Origin: an uncultured Collinsella sp.
GTDB taxonomy: Bacteria; Actinomycetota; Coriobacteriia; Coriobacteriales; Coriobacteriaceae
Reading direction: 5' to 3'
NCBI GenBank assembly: GCA_902494625.1
Contig: CABUUB010000004.1
Coordinates: 1-62,301, forward strand
DNA length: 62,301 nucleotides
The translations under genes were made by a program, and so were the position numbers. Below, piece by piece: positions 8,233 through 16,541 of this stretch (position 1 is the first letter of the stretch; the number at the start of each line of letters is the position of its first letter). The notes beneath the pieces were generated by a model. The model ran no database searches, had not been told where the DNA came from, and worked only from the letters and a program-made list of their open reading frames with translations.

Positions 8233-9318
8233 ATGGGTCTGATTCAAAAGAAGGACGAGAAGGACGAGATTGACGGCATCCAGATCATCGAGCGCGGCGA
8301 AGGCCCCGACGGTGATGAGGACGAAAAGATTGACCTGGTCGCCGGCACGTCTGCCGGACATATTGCCGCCGGCACGACCGCCGAGGAGGAGGACGCTCGC
8401 CTGGAGGCAAAGATCGCCGCGGACGCCGCCGACGAGAACCTCATGCCCGAGGAGCAGGATGAGGACAACGGCTCCGACGTGGACGACCACGCTTGCAAGC
8501 ACAAGAAGACGATGATTGCCGCCTTTGTGGTCGCCGTCGTGATCGCTGCCGTGGTCGGCTTCTTTATCGGCAACGGTGGTTTTGGCGGCAAGGGCGTCGG
8601 CTCGGCGACCCTGTCCGAGGACCAGCTCGATTCGACCGTGGCAAGCTATAGCTACAACGGCAAGAAGAGCGACATCACCGCGCGTGAGGCCATCGAGAGC
8701 CAGTACAGTCTCGATACCGTCAAGGACGACGACGGCAACTACACCGCTCCGTCTGCCGACGTTATCCTGTCCTACGTGCGCAACCAGATTCTGCTGAACG
8801 CTGCCGAGGATGAGGGCATTACCGTCTCTTCCAAGGAAATGAAGCAGTACGCCGAGGATTCCATCGGCACCTCCGACTACAAGACCATGGCCACGCAGTA
8901 TGGTGTGTCCAAAGACCAGGCCAAGCAGATCGTCCGCCAGTCTGCGACGCTGCAGAAGCTCTACAAGAAGAAGGTCGGCGACACCTCCGCAAGCATGCCG
9001 ACCGCCCCGACCGAGCCTGCTGACGGCAACGAGGAGACCGCGAGCAAGGACTACGCCGACTACATCATCAACCTTGCCGGCGATGAGTGGGATAGCTCAA
9101 AGGGTACCTGGAAGGATGCCGACAGCACCTACGCTAAGGCCTTTGCCGACGATGCCTTTACGGCCGATAGCGCTACCTATAAGCAGGCCATGACCGCCTA
9201 TTACACTGCTTATCAGCAGTATTCCTCGCAGGCTTCGAGCGCTAGCTCCAAGTGGACCGAGTATGCTAACGGCCTCTACGCCAAGGCCAACATCAGCATC
9301 TACGGCCTGTTTGCATAA
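8233..9318 (+). CDS. Membrane-anchored SurA-like (peptidyl-prolyl isomerase-related) protein
   Basis: 361 residues; AAGGAG upstream. An acidic cytoplasmic region (1-90) is followed by one transmembrane helix (about 95-117, MIAAFVVAVVIAAVVGFFIG). The outside part has SurA_N-like helices (ADVILSYVRNQILLNAAEDEGITVSSKEM). I see no parvulin catalytic domain, so it may be a chaperone only. It is monocistronic with its own terminator. Confidence 0.7.
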   Translation: MGLIQKKDEKDEIDGIQIIERGEGPDGDEDEKIDLVAGTSAGHIAAGTTAEEEDARLEAKIAADAADENLMPEEQDEDNGSDVDDHACKHKKTMIAAFVVAVVIAAVVGFFIGNGGFGGKGVGSATLSEDQLDSTVASYSYNGKKSDITAREAIESQYSLDTVKDDDGNYTAPSADVILSYVRNQILLNAAEDEGITVSSKEMKQYAEDSIGTSDYKTMATQYGVSKDQAKQIVRQSATLQKLYKKKVGDTSASMPTAPTEPADGNEETASKDYADYIINLAGDEWDSSKGTWKDADSTYAKAFADDAFTADSATYKQAMTAYYTAYQQYSSQASSASSKWTEYANGLYAKANISIYGLFA

Positions 9319-9363
9319 AGAGTCGCACGGCTCATCGAGCATCTAGCTGATTGACAGCAGAAA

Positions 9364-9398
9364 GCCCGCCAGTACGGAAGTCGTTCTGGCGGGCATTT
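9364..9398 (+). terminator. Rho-independent terminator
   Basis: GCCCGCCAG (9364-9372) pairs with CTGGCGGGC (9386-9394), followed by ATTTT. Confidence 0.88.
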
Positions 9399-9432
9399 TG
9401 CGTCGAGGGCGTGATTGGCGGCTTAATTATGG

Positions 9433-9672
9433 CTATTCATCTTTAAGTCCAAAAAGGCTATCGGCTTCATCATCGGATATATATTCCAGTACATCGCCCG
9501 GTTGGCAGTCGAGTGCCCGGCATATCGCGTCAAGAGTTGAAAAACGTATGGCAGAAACCTTGCCCGTCTTAATGCGTGACATATTGACCTGGGAGATGCC
9601 CACACGTTCCGCAAGCTCTTTGGATGAGATCTTGCGTTCGGCGAGCATGCGGTCAAGCCGCAGAATAATCAT
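9433..9672 (-). CDS. Small XRE-type (Cro/CI) DNA-binding regulator
   Basis: 79 residues, almost entirely a helix-turn-helix (SSKELAERVGISQVNMSRIKTGK) with the downstream helix DAICRALDCQPGDVLEY seen in YozG-like regulators. It follows a DUF2975 membrane protein by 9 bases on the same strand. That pairing is common and suggests that the two form a regulatory unit. A palindrome over the shared promoter is a candidate autoregulatory site. Confidence 0.85.
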   Translation of the reverse strand: MIILRLDRMLAERKISSKELAERVGISQVNMSRIKTGKVSAIRFSTLDAICRALDCQPGDVLEYISDDEADSLFGLKDE

Positions 9673-9681
9673 GGATTCCCC

Positions 9682-10320
9682 CTAGAGCAACTCGTCATCT
9701 TGTTTTTGCAGGATATACCCGTAGCGGAAGACGCTGGCAATCAGGCAAATAATCAGGCCTGCAAAGAGCATGGAGGGCTCGAATAACTGGCCGACGAACG
9801 CATCCGTAAAGCTGCCGCCAAATCCTGAGAGTATCATTCCCGTGATAACGGCACCAAGAAGCCTCACGGCAACGCCGCCGATAAGGAATAAATGTCCTAC
9901 TCGATGAAGTGTCTGGTTACATTCAAGGTCAAAGGGCCTACCTTCCTTTTCAATGTTGAAGAAAAGCCTGCGCACACTTAGCGCGATGGTAAGCGCGAGA
10001 CATGTCATCAAGAGGCTCCCTATGGCAGTGTGACCATCGTGTGCGACGAGCATAAGCGGGGCCTGCGCATCGGTACCGACGATAGCAAGGCACGGCCCTT
10101 CGCCGGCTTGAAGTTCTACGGATTGGAGACATGACCCTTGGGAGAGGCCAGGAAATATGAGTAGAAGGTCAATCGCAATGACTGCGAGGAGTCCCAGTGC
10201 GAGCGCGGTGGTAATGCAGATCGTGGCCCATTTGCAGATGCGAGCGAGCTTCCTCAGTTTGGCTATCGTCTGTTCGCGGCTGATGGTTTCATTCGATATA
10301 GATTCGTTTCGATGGACCAT
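9682..10320 (-). CDS. DUF2975-type membrane protein
   Basis: 212 residues from the ATG at 10320, chosen because GGAGGGG lies just upstream; the frame stays open further but without a better site. Four hydrophobic segments are visible (about 32-54, 92-112, 136-160, 180-200). The family has no proven activity and typically precedes a small XRE regulator, as here. Confidence 0.75.
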   Translation of the reverse strand: MVHRNESISNETISREQTIAKLRKLARICKWATICITTALALGLLAVIAIDLLLIFPGLSQGSCLQSVELQAGEGPCLAIVGTDAQAPLMLVAHDGHTAIGSLLMTCLALTIALSVRRLFFNIEKEGRPFDLECNQTLHRVGHLFLIGGVAVRLLGAVITGMILSGFGGSFTDAFVGQLFEPSMLFAGLIICLIASVFRYGYILQKQDDELL

Positions 10321-10343
10321 AACCCCTCCAATCGGCGTTTTGG

Positions 10344-10383
10344 ATGATACTTGTATCATATCAGAATTAACGATAAACGATAA
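10344..10383 (-). promoter_or_regulatory. Promoter and palindromic operator of the DUF2975-XRE pair
   Basis: On the minus strand, TTATCG (10378-10383), 17-bp spacer, TATGAT (10355-10360). A perfect palindrome with 7-bp arms, ATGATAC-TT-GTATCAT (10344-10359), overlaps the -10. This is where the downstream XRE protein could repress itself. Confidence 0.65.
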
Positions 10384-10548
10384 ATAATTACGGATGCTGA
10401 GTAAATAATGATTGAAAACGATTAGCGTGAGCTATTAGCCCATTTTGGGTGCCGGAGTTGGCGCGCGGGGGATGAGGACAAATGCCAAAACTTCCCGTGA
10501 TCGCGCAAGCGCTCCATCGGGTTCTCCTAATTCATCTGGGAAAACAAC

Positions 10549-10597
10549 TGCAAACGATTGCAAGTAACCGGTGAACGGTCGAAAACTACCGTTCACC
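10549..10597 (+). promoter_or_regulatory. Distal operator cluster upstream of the amino-sugar PTS
   Basis: GGTGAACGGT (10570-10579) has a weaker match TGCAAACGAT exactly 21 bp upstream (10549-10558). An inverted copy, ACCGTTCACC, lies at 10588-10597. These are members of the window-wide 21-bp tandem motif. The gene-free stretch 10384-11019 is otherwise AT-rich and regulatory. Confidence 0.6.
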
Positions 10598-10746
10598 GAT
10601 AATCTCAAAACTGGTTCTAACTGGTATTAAGCCAAAAAGACCAATTCACAAATCTTCACAATGACCTGCAATTTTTCTTTACGTTATTTTTAGCCGCCCT
10701 GCGTTGTATTGACACGAAAAGATCAGATTTTTTGCCAAAGCATTTC

Positions 10747-10829
10747 GAAACGGTTTCAAAACCGCAGGTAGAAGTGTTAACGACCGGTAAACGGTCGATT
10801 TATCACCGTGAGCGGTGCAAAAACGTTTT
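10747..10829 (+). promoter_or_regulatory. Proximal operator cluster of the amino-sugar PTS
   Basis: GAAACGGTTTC (10747-10757) is an 11-bp palindrome of LacI/CcpA type. GGTAAACGGT (10786-10795) and CGTGAGCGGT (10807-10816) form a 21-bp tandem. AAAACGTTTT (10820-10829) is a second palindrome. A motif AAAACCGCAGGTAGAA (10759-10774) is shared with the 154-bp repeats elsewhere. Confidence 0.6.
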
Positions 10830-10864
10830 ACCGTATGAATCAACGAAAGCGACCTCTTCTGGGG

Positions 10865-10902
10865 TGATATAGTGACAACAACACGTCACGTGGTTACTAC
10901 CA
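10865..10902 (+). promoter_or_regulatory. Extended -10 promoter and GntR operator of the PTS operon
   Basis: TG-A-TATAGT (10865-10873) is an extended -10. TGGTTACTACCA (10891-10902) lies just after the expected start of transcription and matches the TGGT-N4-ACCA form bound by NagR/DasR-type GntR proteins. The same 12-mer lies before agaS, so the GntR gene at 14411 is the likely repressor. Confidence 0.65.
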
Positions 10903-11019
10903 GTTTAGAAACCACTGGTCTTCAAAGAACGCTTTCTAAGAAGCTTTAAGGGCGAGCGCCCGCTGGCTTCCGAAAATCATCGGACTCAGATCGTACACAC
11001 CTTCGGAAGGGAAATTTGA

Positions 11020-11463
11020 ATGGTTGGCTTTATTCTTACCGGTCATGGACAGTTCGCACCCGGTCTTGCAAGCGCTATCGCTATGGTTGCCGGCGACCAG
11101 CCTGCTTTTACCGTCGTTCCTTTTGAGGGCGACCAGGCCGCATCCTACGGTGAGGATCTCCGCGCCGCTATTACCGCCATGCGCGAGGAGTGCGATGGCG
11201 TGCTTGTCTTTACCGACCTGCTTGGCGGCACCCCGTTCAACCAGTCGATGATGATTGCCCAGGATGTCGACAACGTCGAGGTTCTGACTGGCACCAACCT
11301 TCCCATGGTTATTGAGCTTCTGTTCCTCCGCGGCAATGCCACGCTCGCCGAGCTTGGCGAGCAGGCCGTGACCGTTGGCCAGACGGGCGTCACCGCCCAG
11401 ACGGTCGCATCCGTTGCCGGCTCCGAGGAAGAGGATATCTTCGGCGACGAGGACGGCATTTAA
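11020..11463 (+). CDS. agaF: PTS EIIA, mannose/sorbose family
   Basis: 147 residues. The phosphorylated histidine is His9 in LTGHGQFAPG, and VFTDLLGGTPFNQS is the second family signature. It passes phosphate from HPr to EIIB in the cytoplasm. It is first in a five-gene operon and its stop overlaps the next start (TAATG). The GntR, AgaS and NagA context points to N-acetylgalactosamine, galactosamine or a related amino sugar, not mannose. Confidence 0.88.
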   Translation: MVGFILTGHGQFAPGLASAIAMVAGDQPAFTVVPFEGDQAASYGEDLRAAITAMREECDGVLVFTDLLGGTPFNQSMMIAQDVDNVEVLTGTNLPMVIELLFLRGNATLAELGEQAVTVGQTGVTAQTVASVAGSEEEDIFGDEDGI

Positions 11464-11744
11464 TGGCCGATTTCGGAGCCAACGTCCTGAGCTCCTCGGT
11501 CGCCCTTTTAGGCCTGCTTGTCATCATGGGCTTGATTTACACCATCTGGTCGCAAATCAACATGAAGAAGAAGCAGAAGTACTTCAAGGAGCTGCACACC
11601 GAGCTCAAGCCGGGTCAGGAGGTTCTTTTCGCCGGCGGTATCTACGGAACCGTCAAAGGCTTCGAAGGCGAGAAGGTCCAGATCAAAGTCCGATCCGGAG
11701 CCGTCGTAGATGTTTCGCGTTACGCGATTCAGGAGATCAAGTAA
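11463..11744 (+). CDS. YajC-like membrane protein within the PTS operon
   Basis: 93 residues. One N-terminal helix (about 13-32, LLGLLVIMGLIYTIWSQIN), a basic stretch, then the YajC fold with GQEVLFAGGIYGTVKGFEG. YajC is an accessory of the Sec translocon, yet here it overlaps PTS IIA by one base and precedes IIB. A YajC-like gene also sits in streptococcal glycosaminoglycan PTS operons, so it may be a transporter partner. Whether another yajC serves Sec cannot be seen here. Confidence 0.8.
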   Translation: MADFGANVLSSSVALLGLLVIMGLIYTIWSQINMKKKQKYFKELHTELKPGQEVLFAGGIYGTVKGFEGEKVQIKVRSGAVVDVSRYAIQEIK

Positions 11745-11780
11745 CTGTCGTCAGCAAATATCGAAAGGAAGCTGATCAAC

Positions 11781-12263
11781 ATGGCAGAACCCAACATTCT
11801 TCTTACCCGCATCGATAACCGACTGGTTCATGGTCAGGTTGCCACCCAGTGGAACTCCACTCTGGGCTCCAACCTCATCCTCGTCGCCAACGACGACGTG
11901 GCGTCCAACACCATGCGCCAGAACCTCATGAAGATGGCCGCTCCCGCCGGCGTCGCTACGCGTTTCTTCTCCCTGCAGAAGACCATCGACGTCATTGGCA
12001 AGGCGAGCCCGCGCCAGAAGATCTTCATCGTGGCCGAAACACCGGAAGACGTGCTTACGCTCGTCAAGGGCGGTGTGCCTATAAAGAAGGTAAACATCGG
12101 CAACATGCACATGTCGGAAGGAAAGCGCCAAGTCGCCACCTCCGTCGCAGTTAACGACGAGGATGTCGCTGCGTTTAAAGAGCTGCAGGAATTGGGGGTG
12201 GAGTTGGAGATCAGGCGCGTTCCGAGCACGCCTGTTGAGGACACGAGCAAGCTCTTCTCGTAA
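11781..12263 (+). CDS. agaV: PTS EIIB, mannose/sorbose family
   Basis: 160 residues. His17 in RIDNRLVHGQV is the phosphorylation site. The VKGGVPIKKVNIGNMH region and the C-terminal ELQELGVELEIR are typical of the fold. It receives phosphate from the IIA two genes upstream and gives it to sugar bound by IIC/IID. An AAAGGAAGC site precedes the ATG. A paralogue without this histidine lies at 21567. Confidence 0.9.
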   Translation: MAEPNILLTRIDNRLVHGQVATQWNSTLGSNLILVANDDVASNTMRQNLMKMAAPAGVATRFFSLQKTIDVIGKASPRQKIFIVAETPEDVLTLVKGGVPIKKVNIGNMHMSEGKRQVATSVAVNDEDVAAFKELQELGVELEIRRVPSTPVEDTSKLFS

Positions 12264-12353
12264 TCCTCGTGATCCACGTTGTCAGGAGTGAAACCCTGAC
12301 GTTCTGTACGTGATATCCAAAGTGCGTACATACATTTTGAAAGGAGGAGCAAG

Positions 12354-13154
12354 ATGGAATACTCGATCATCCAGATCGCTCTGGTCTTCGTTGTCACGTT
12401 CATCGCGGCAATCGACCAGTTTGACTTCCTCGAGTCTCTCTATCAGCCCATCGTCACCGGCGCCGTCATCGGTCTTATCCTTGGCGACCTCAACACCGGT
12501 CTTCTCGTGGGTGGTACCTATCAGCTCATGACGATCGGCAACATGCCGATCGGAGGCGCTCAGCCGCCTAACGCCGTCATCGGCGGCATCATGGCAGCCA
12601 TTCTCGCTATCGCCACGGGCCTCGAGCCCAACGCGGCAGTCGGCCTCGCCATTCCGTTCGCTCTGCTTGGCCAGCTTGGCGTTACCCTGGTCTTCACGCT
12701 TATGTCCCCGCTTATGTCCACGGCCGATAACATGGCTCACAACGCGGACACCAAGGGCATCGAGCGCCTGAACTACTTCGCCATGGCTCTGCTCGGCCTG
12801 ATCTTCGCTGTCGTCGTCACCCTGTTCTTCATCGCTGGCGCTACCATCGGTCAGACCATCGCTTCCGCCATCCCGACTTGGCTGCAGACCGGTCTCTCCG
12901 CTGCAGGCGGCATGATGCGCTTCGTCGGCTTCGCCGTCCTGCTCAAGGTAATGATGAACCGCGATATGTGGGGCTTCTTCCTCATGGGCTTTGGCCTCGC
13001 GCTCATCACCGTTGCCAACGATTCGCTGGCAACCCCTGCTCTGCTCATCCTCGCTCTCATCGGCTTCGGTATCGCTTTCTGGGACTTCCAGCAGCAGACC
13101 GAGCTGAAGGGTGCAGCTGTTTCTGACGGAGGTGACTTCGAAGATGGCATCTAA
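12354..13154 (+). CDS. agaW: PTS EIIC, mannose/sorbose family
   Basis: 266 residues, hydrophobic throughout, with the family motifs GGTYQLMTIGNMPIGGAQPPNAVIGG and several transmembrane segments. It forms the membrane channel with IID. AAAGGAGGAGC precedes the start, and its end overlaps the start of IID by 11 bases. Confidence 0.9.
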   Translation: MEYSIIQIALVFVVTFIAAIDQFDFLESLYQPIVTGAVIGLILGDLNTGLLVGGTYQLMTIGNMPIGGAQPPNAVIGGIMAAILAIATGLEPNAAVGLAIPFALLGQLGVTLVFTLMSPLMSTADNMAHNADTKGIERLNYFAMALLGLIFAVVVTLFFIAGATIGQTIASAIPTWLQTGLSAAGGMMRFVGFAVLLKVMMNRDMWGFFLMGFGLALITVANDSLATPALLILALIGFGIAFWDFQQQTELKGAAVSDGGDFEDGI

Positions 13155-14226
13155 TGAGTATGTGATCCCGGAGCACTACGAGGATCTCACTCCTGCTCCG
13201 CAGCTCGACCAGAAGACCCTCAACAAGATGGCTTGGCGCTCCTGCTTCCTGCAGGCCTCGTTCAACTACGAGCGTATGCAGGCCGCTGGCTGGCTCTACT
13301 CCATCATCCCCGGTCTGGAGAAGATCCACACCAACAAGAACGACCTCGCGGCTTCCATGAGCCACAACCTGGAGTTCTTCAACACCCACCCGTTCCTCGT
13401 CACCTTTGTTATGGGCATCGTGCTTTCGCTCGAGCAGAACAAGGTTGACATCCCCACGATCCGCGCCGTCCGCGTCGCCGCAATGGGCCCGCTCGGTGGT
13501 ATCGGTGACGCCCTGTTCTGGCTGACGCTCGTGCCTATCACGGCCGGCATCACCTCCAACATGGCCATCAACGGCAACGCCGCTGCACCGATCATCTTCC
13601 TGGTGATCTTCAACGTCGTCCAGTTCGCTCTGCGCTTCTGGCTCATGAACTGGTCCTACAAGCTTGGCACCAGCGCTATTGACGCTCTGACTGCCAACAT
13701 GCAGGCCTTCACGCGTGCCGCTTCCATCATGGGCGTCTTCGTCGTCGGTTGCCTGGTCGTCACCATGGGTGGCACCCAGATCAACCTCCAGATCCCCAAC
13801 GGCACCACCCGTGGCCTCTCCGCTACTACCGTAATCGTCTCCGAGAAGGAGGCCGAGAACTTCACCGGTATGGAGGGCATCGATACCGAGACCGCTGAGG
13901 CCGGTACCATCGCCATGACCGATGAGGACGGCAACGCCCTCACCGCTTCCGATGCCGACGGCAACGCTGTCGAGTGCGGCGTCACCGATCTGGGCAACGG
14001 CATGGAGTCCGTGACCTACGGCACCGTTACCGAGGATCCGGTCAACTTCTCTGTTGCCGACACCCTCAACACCATCGTCCCGAAGCTCGTCCCGCTTATG
14101 CTTACGCTGCTGCTTTACTACATGTTCGCTAAGCACAGCTGGACCCCGACCAAGGGCATTCTCCTGCTCTTCGTCCTTGGCATCCTGGGCGCTGGCCCGC
14201 TTGGTCTCTGGCCGAGCATCTGGTAA
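13144..14226 (+). CDS. agaE: PTS EIID, mannose/sorbose family, with an insertion
   Basis: 360 residues from the ATG at 13144 (GGAGGTG upstream), overlapping IIC. Family motifs include the N-terminal WRSCFLQASFNYERMQ and MGPLGGIGDALFW. Typical IIDs are about 270-280 residues. This one has some 70 extra residues between two late membrane segments (encoded about 13798-14040), acidic and Gly/Thr-rich with a repeat-like DEDGNALTASDADGNAV. The insert may lie outside the membrane. The C-terminal helices are intact. Confidence 0.88.
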   Translation: MASNEYVIPEHYEDLTPAPQLDQKTLNKMAWRSCFLQASFNYERMQAAGWLYSIIPGLEKIHTNKNDLAASMSHNLEFFNTHPFLVTFVMGIVLSLEQNKVDIPTIRAVRVAAMGPLGGIGDALFWLTLVPITAGITSNMAINGNAAAPIIFLVIFNVVQFALRFWLMNWSYKLGTSAIDALTANMQAFTRAASIMGVFVVGCLVVTMGGTQINLQIPNGTTRGLSATTVIVSEKEAENFTGMEGIDTETAEAGTIAMTDEDGNALTASDADGNAVECGVTDLGNGMESVTYGTVTEDPVNFSVADTLNTIVPKLVPLMLTLLLYYMFAKHSWTPTKGILLLFVLGILGAGPLGLWPSIW

Positions 14227-14292
14227 GGCTCTAGCTTGAGGGATGTGTCCCTACGCGGCTCACACCCCGACCCCTTAAGCCATGTGTATGTT

Positions 14293-14330
14293 AAAAGCCG
14301 CGTGCTCGAAAGAGCGCGCGGCTTTTGTTT
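14293..14330 (+). terminator. Rho-independent terminator of the PTS operon
   Basis: AAAAGCCGCG... (14293-14307) pairs with ...CGCGGCTTTT (14312-14326), GAAA loop, then GTTTT. Confidence 0.9.
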
Positions 14331-14410
14331 TCTTGATGATTCGGGTGTGGCAGACAGATAATGCTAAACACCTAGGTAGTTAGCCGAATTCGAGCAAAAG
14401 GGAGGATAGG

Positions 14411-15142
14411 ATGGCGATCGGAGCGCGTAAGCAACCGCTGTACGATCAGCTGGTCGATATTCTGACCGAAAAGATCGACCATGAATATCGCGCCGGTGAC
14501 ATGATTCCTTCCGAGCGCGAACTTTCGGAGCGCTATGGTCTCTCGCGCACTACGGTACGCCTGGCTCTGCAGGAACTGGAGCGTTTAGGACTGGTGGTTC
14601 GGCAGCACGGTCGCGGTACCTTTGTGACCGACCGTTCGGCAAAGGCAACCAATCTCATGCAGTCCTACAGCTTTACCGAGCAGATGCGCGCGATGGGTCG
14701 CGACCCCGAGACCACGATTCTCGAGTTTTGCGAGATGGAGGCCGATAAAAATCTGGCCGAGCATATGGGATTGCGTATCGGTGATCGCATTTTTAAGCTT
14801 AAGCGCCTTCGTTCTGCCGACAACATGCCCATGATGGTCGAACGCAGCTATCTACCAGTTCGTCAATTTCTGTCCCTAAAGCGACCGCTGCTGGAGCGTA
14901 AGCCGCTTTACGATGTGATTGAGCAAGACTTTCAGCAAAAGATACGCGTGGCCGAAGAGGAGTTCTATGCGAGCATAGCCCGTCCCACCGACGCTCACCT
15001 TTTGGGAATTGTCGAGGGCTCGCCTGTGCTCGATTTGGTCAGGACTACGTATAACGAGTCAAACGAGGTTGTGGAGTACACACTCTCGGTTGCTCGTGCC
15101 GATCAGTTTAAATACAAGGTTTACCACCAGCGTAGCGACTAG
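14411..15142 (+). CDS. GntR-family (HutC/NagR-type) regulator
   Basis: 243 residues. Winged HTH at about 10-75 (IPSERELSERYGLSRTTVRLALQELERLGLV, RQHGRGTFV) followed by a UTRA ligand domain. NagR/DasR relatives sense amino-sugar phosphates. It lies between the PTS operon and agaS. TGGTTACTACCA sites at 10891 and 15183 are its likely operators. A palindrome-like CACCTAGGTAG lies at its own promoter near 14370. Confidence 0.88.
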   Translation: MAIGARKQPLYDQLVDILTEKIDHEYRAGDMIPSERELSERYGLSRTTVRLALQELERLGLVVRQHGRGTFVTDRSAKATNLMQSYSFTEQMRAMGRDPETTILEFCEMEADKNLAEHMGLRIGDRIFKLKRLRSADNMPMMVERSYLPVRQFLSLKRPLLERKPLYDVIEQDFQQKIRVAEEEFYASIARPTDAHLLGIVEGSPVLDLVRTTYNESNEVVEYTLSVARADQFKYKVYHQRSD

Positions 15143-15182
15143 TGTTCGCATCGTTTCCATATGATGATTCTTTGCATTTAAC

Positions 15183-15217
15183 TGGTTACTACCAGATAAC
15201 CAACCGAAGTGTATAAT
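15183..15217 (+). promoter_or_regulatory. agaS promoter with GntR operator
   Basis: TATAAT at 15212-15217. TGGTTACTACCA (15183-15194) covers the expected -35 position and is followed by ATAACCAACC. Binding there would block RNA polymerase. Confidence 0.65.
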
Positions 15218-15256
15218 TGCACGTCAGAGGATTACTTCTAGAGAGAGGTATTAGAA

Positions 15257-16423
15257 ATGTTCGAGAAGAGTGTCGAGGAGCTCACCGAGCTCGGCGCCCA
15301 GATCACCACGGCCGAGATTGCTCAGCAGCCCGAGCTTTGGCGTGATACGCTCAACATCTATCGCGAGAACAAGGAGGCCATCGAGGCCTTCCTGGCCGAG
15401 GCTCGCGCTATGGGCGAGGGTCGTCTGTCCGTTGTCTTCACCGGTGCCGGTACGTCCGACTACGTTGGCGATACCTGCGCCCCGTACCTGCGTCACGCTG
15501 GCAACACTGATCTCTACGACTTTAAGCCCATCGCCACGACCGACATCGTGAGCGCCCCGCGCGACTTCCTGCGCGCCGAGGATCCCACGCTCGTGGTTTC
15601 CTTTGCCCGCTCTGGCAACAGCCCCGAGAGCCTTGCCGCCGTTGCCGTTGCCAAGGAGCTCGTCCACAACGTCAAGTTCCTCAACATCACCTGCGCTCCC
15701 GAGGGCAAGCTCGCCGTCGAGTCTGCCGATGATCCCAACGCGCTGACGCTGCTCATTCCGCGCGCCAACGACAAGGGCTTCGCCATGACCGGTTCTTACT
15801 CCTGCATGACCCTGCTCTCCACCCTTATTTTTGACACTGCTTCTGACGAGCAGAAGGCCGAGTGGGTCGAGACCATCGCCAAGATGGGCGAGGAGGTCAT
15901 CTCCCGTGAGCCCGAGATCGCCGATTACCTGGCTGGCGACTTTAACCGCGTGACCTACTTGGGTTCTGGCTCCTTCGGTGGCCTTGCCCAGGAGAGCCAG
16001 CTCAAGATCCTTGAGCTCGCTCACGGTCTGGTTGCTACTTCCTACGACACCTCCATGGGTTATCGTCACGGACCTAAGTCCTTCGTCGACGATAAGACGC
16101 TCGTCTTCGTGTTCGTCAACAACGACGCCTACACCCGTCAGTACGACATCGACATCCTCAACGAGATCGGTGGCGACAAGATCGCTCAGCACACCGTTGC
16201 CGTTCAGCAGGATGGCGCTACCGTCTACGAGGGCGAGTCCTTCACCTTTAAGGGCTACGAGGCGCTTCCCGAGGGCTACCTTGCCCTGCCGTTCGTGATG
16301 TTTGCCCAGGCTATCAGCCTGCTCAACTCCGTGCGCGTGGGCAACACGCCCGATACGCCGAGCCCCACCGGCACGGTCAACCGCGTGGTCAAGGGCGTGA
16401 CGATTCACCCCTTCACCGCTTAA
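15257..16423 (+). CDS. agaS: SIS-domain sugar isomerase/deaminase, AgaS type
   Basis: 388 residues. Two SIS domains: TGAGTSDYVGDT and SFARSGNSPESLAA in the first, LGSGSFGGLAQESQLKILEL and YRHGPKSFVDD in the second. AgaS converts galactosamine-6-phosphate to tagatose-6-phosphate plus ammonia. Its product is the substrate of LacC, present twice in the window. Followed by its own terminator. Confidence 0.88.
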   Translation: MFEKSVEELTELGAQITTAEIAQQPELWRDTLNIYRENKEAIEAFLAEARAMGEGRLSVVFTGAGTSDYVGDTCAPYLRHAGNTDLYDFKPIATTDIVSAPRDFLRAEDPTLVVSFARSGNSPESLAAVAVAKELVHNVKFLNITCAPEGKLAVESADDPNALTLLIPRANDKGFAMTGSYSCMTLLSTLIFDTASDEQKAEWVETIAKMGEEVISREPEIADYLAGDFNRVTYLGSGSFGGLAQESQLKILELAHGLVATSYDTSMGYRHGPKSFVDDKTLVFVFVNNDAYTRQYDIDILNEIGGDKIAQHTVAVQQDGATVYEGESFTFKGYEALPEGYLALPFVMFAQAISLLNSVRVGNTPDTPSPTGTVNRVVKGVTIHPFTA

Positions 16424-16439
16424 TCGCGTCCCCCTGTAA

Positions 16440-16486
16440 GGGCGCCCGTCCGCTCATAACGGCGGGCGGGCGCTTTTTGTTTTTAC
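16440..16486 (+). terminator. Rho-independent terminator after agaS
   Basis: GC-rich hairpin (GGGCGCCCGTCCG with CGGCGGGCGGGCGC) followed by TTTTTGTTTTT. Confidence 0.9.
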
Positions 16487-16541
16487 ATGGACCGGGTATA
16501 AGCATTACCACAGTCAACTGCTTTAGAAGCAAGGAGTGCAT

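Noticed and set aside
15251..16408. Long antisense open frame over agaS, and similar frames over lacC, galT, galK and the EIICBs (for example 30569-33775 and 35454-37523)
   Set aside because: These arise from GC-rich codon bias opposite real genes. Their translations have no family features and the opposite frames carry clear catalytic motifs.
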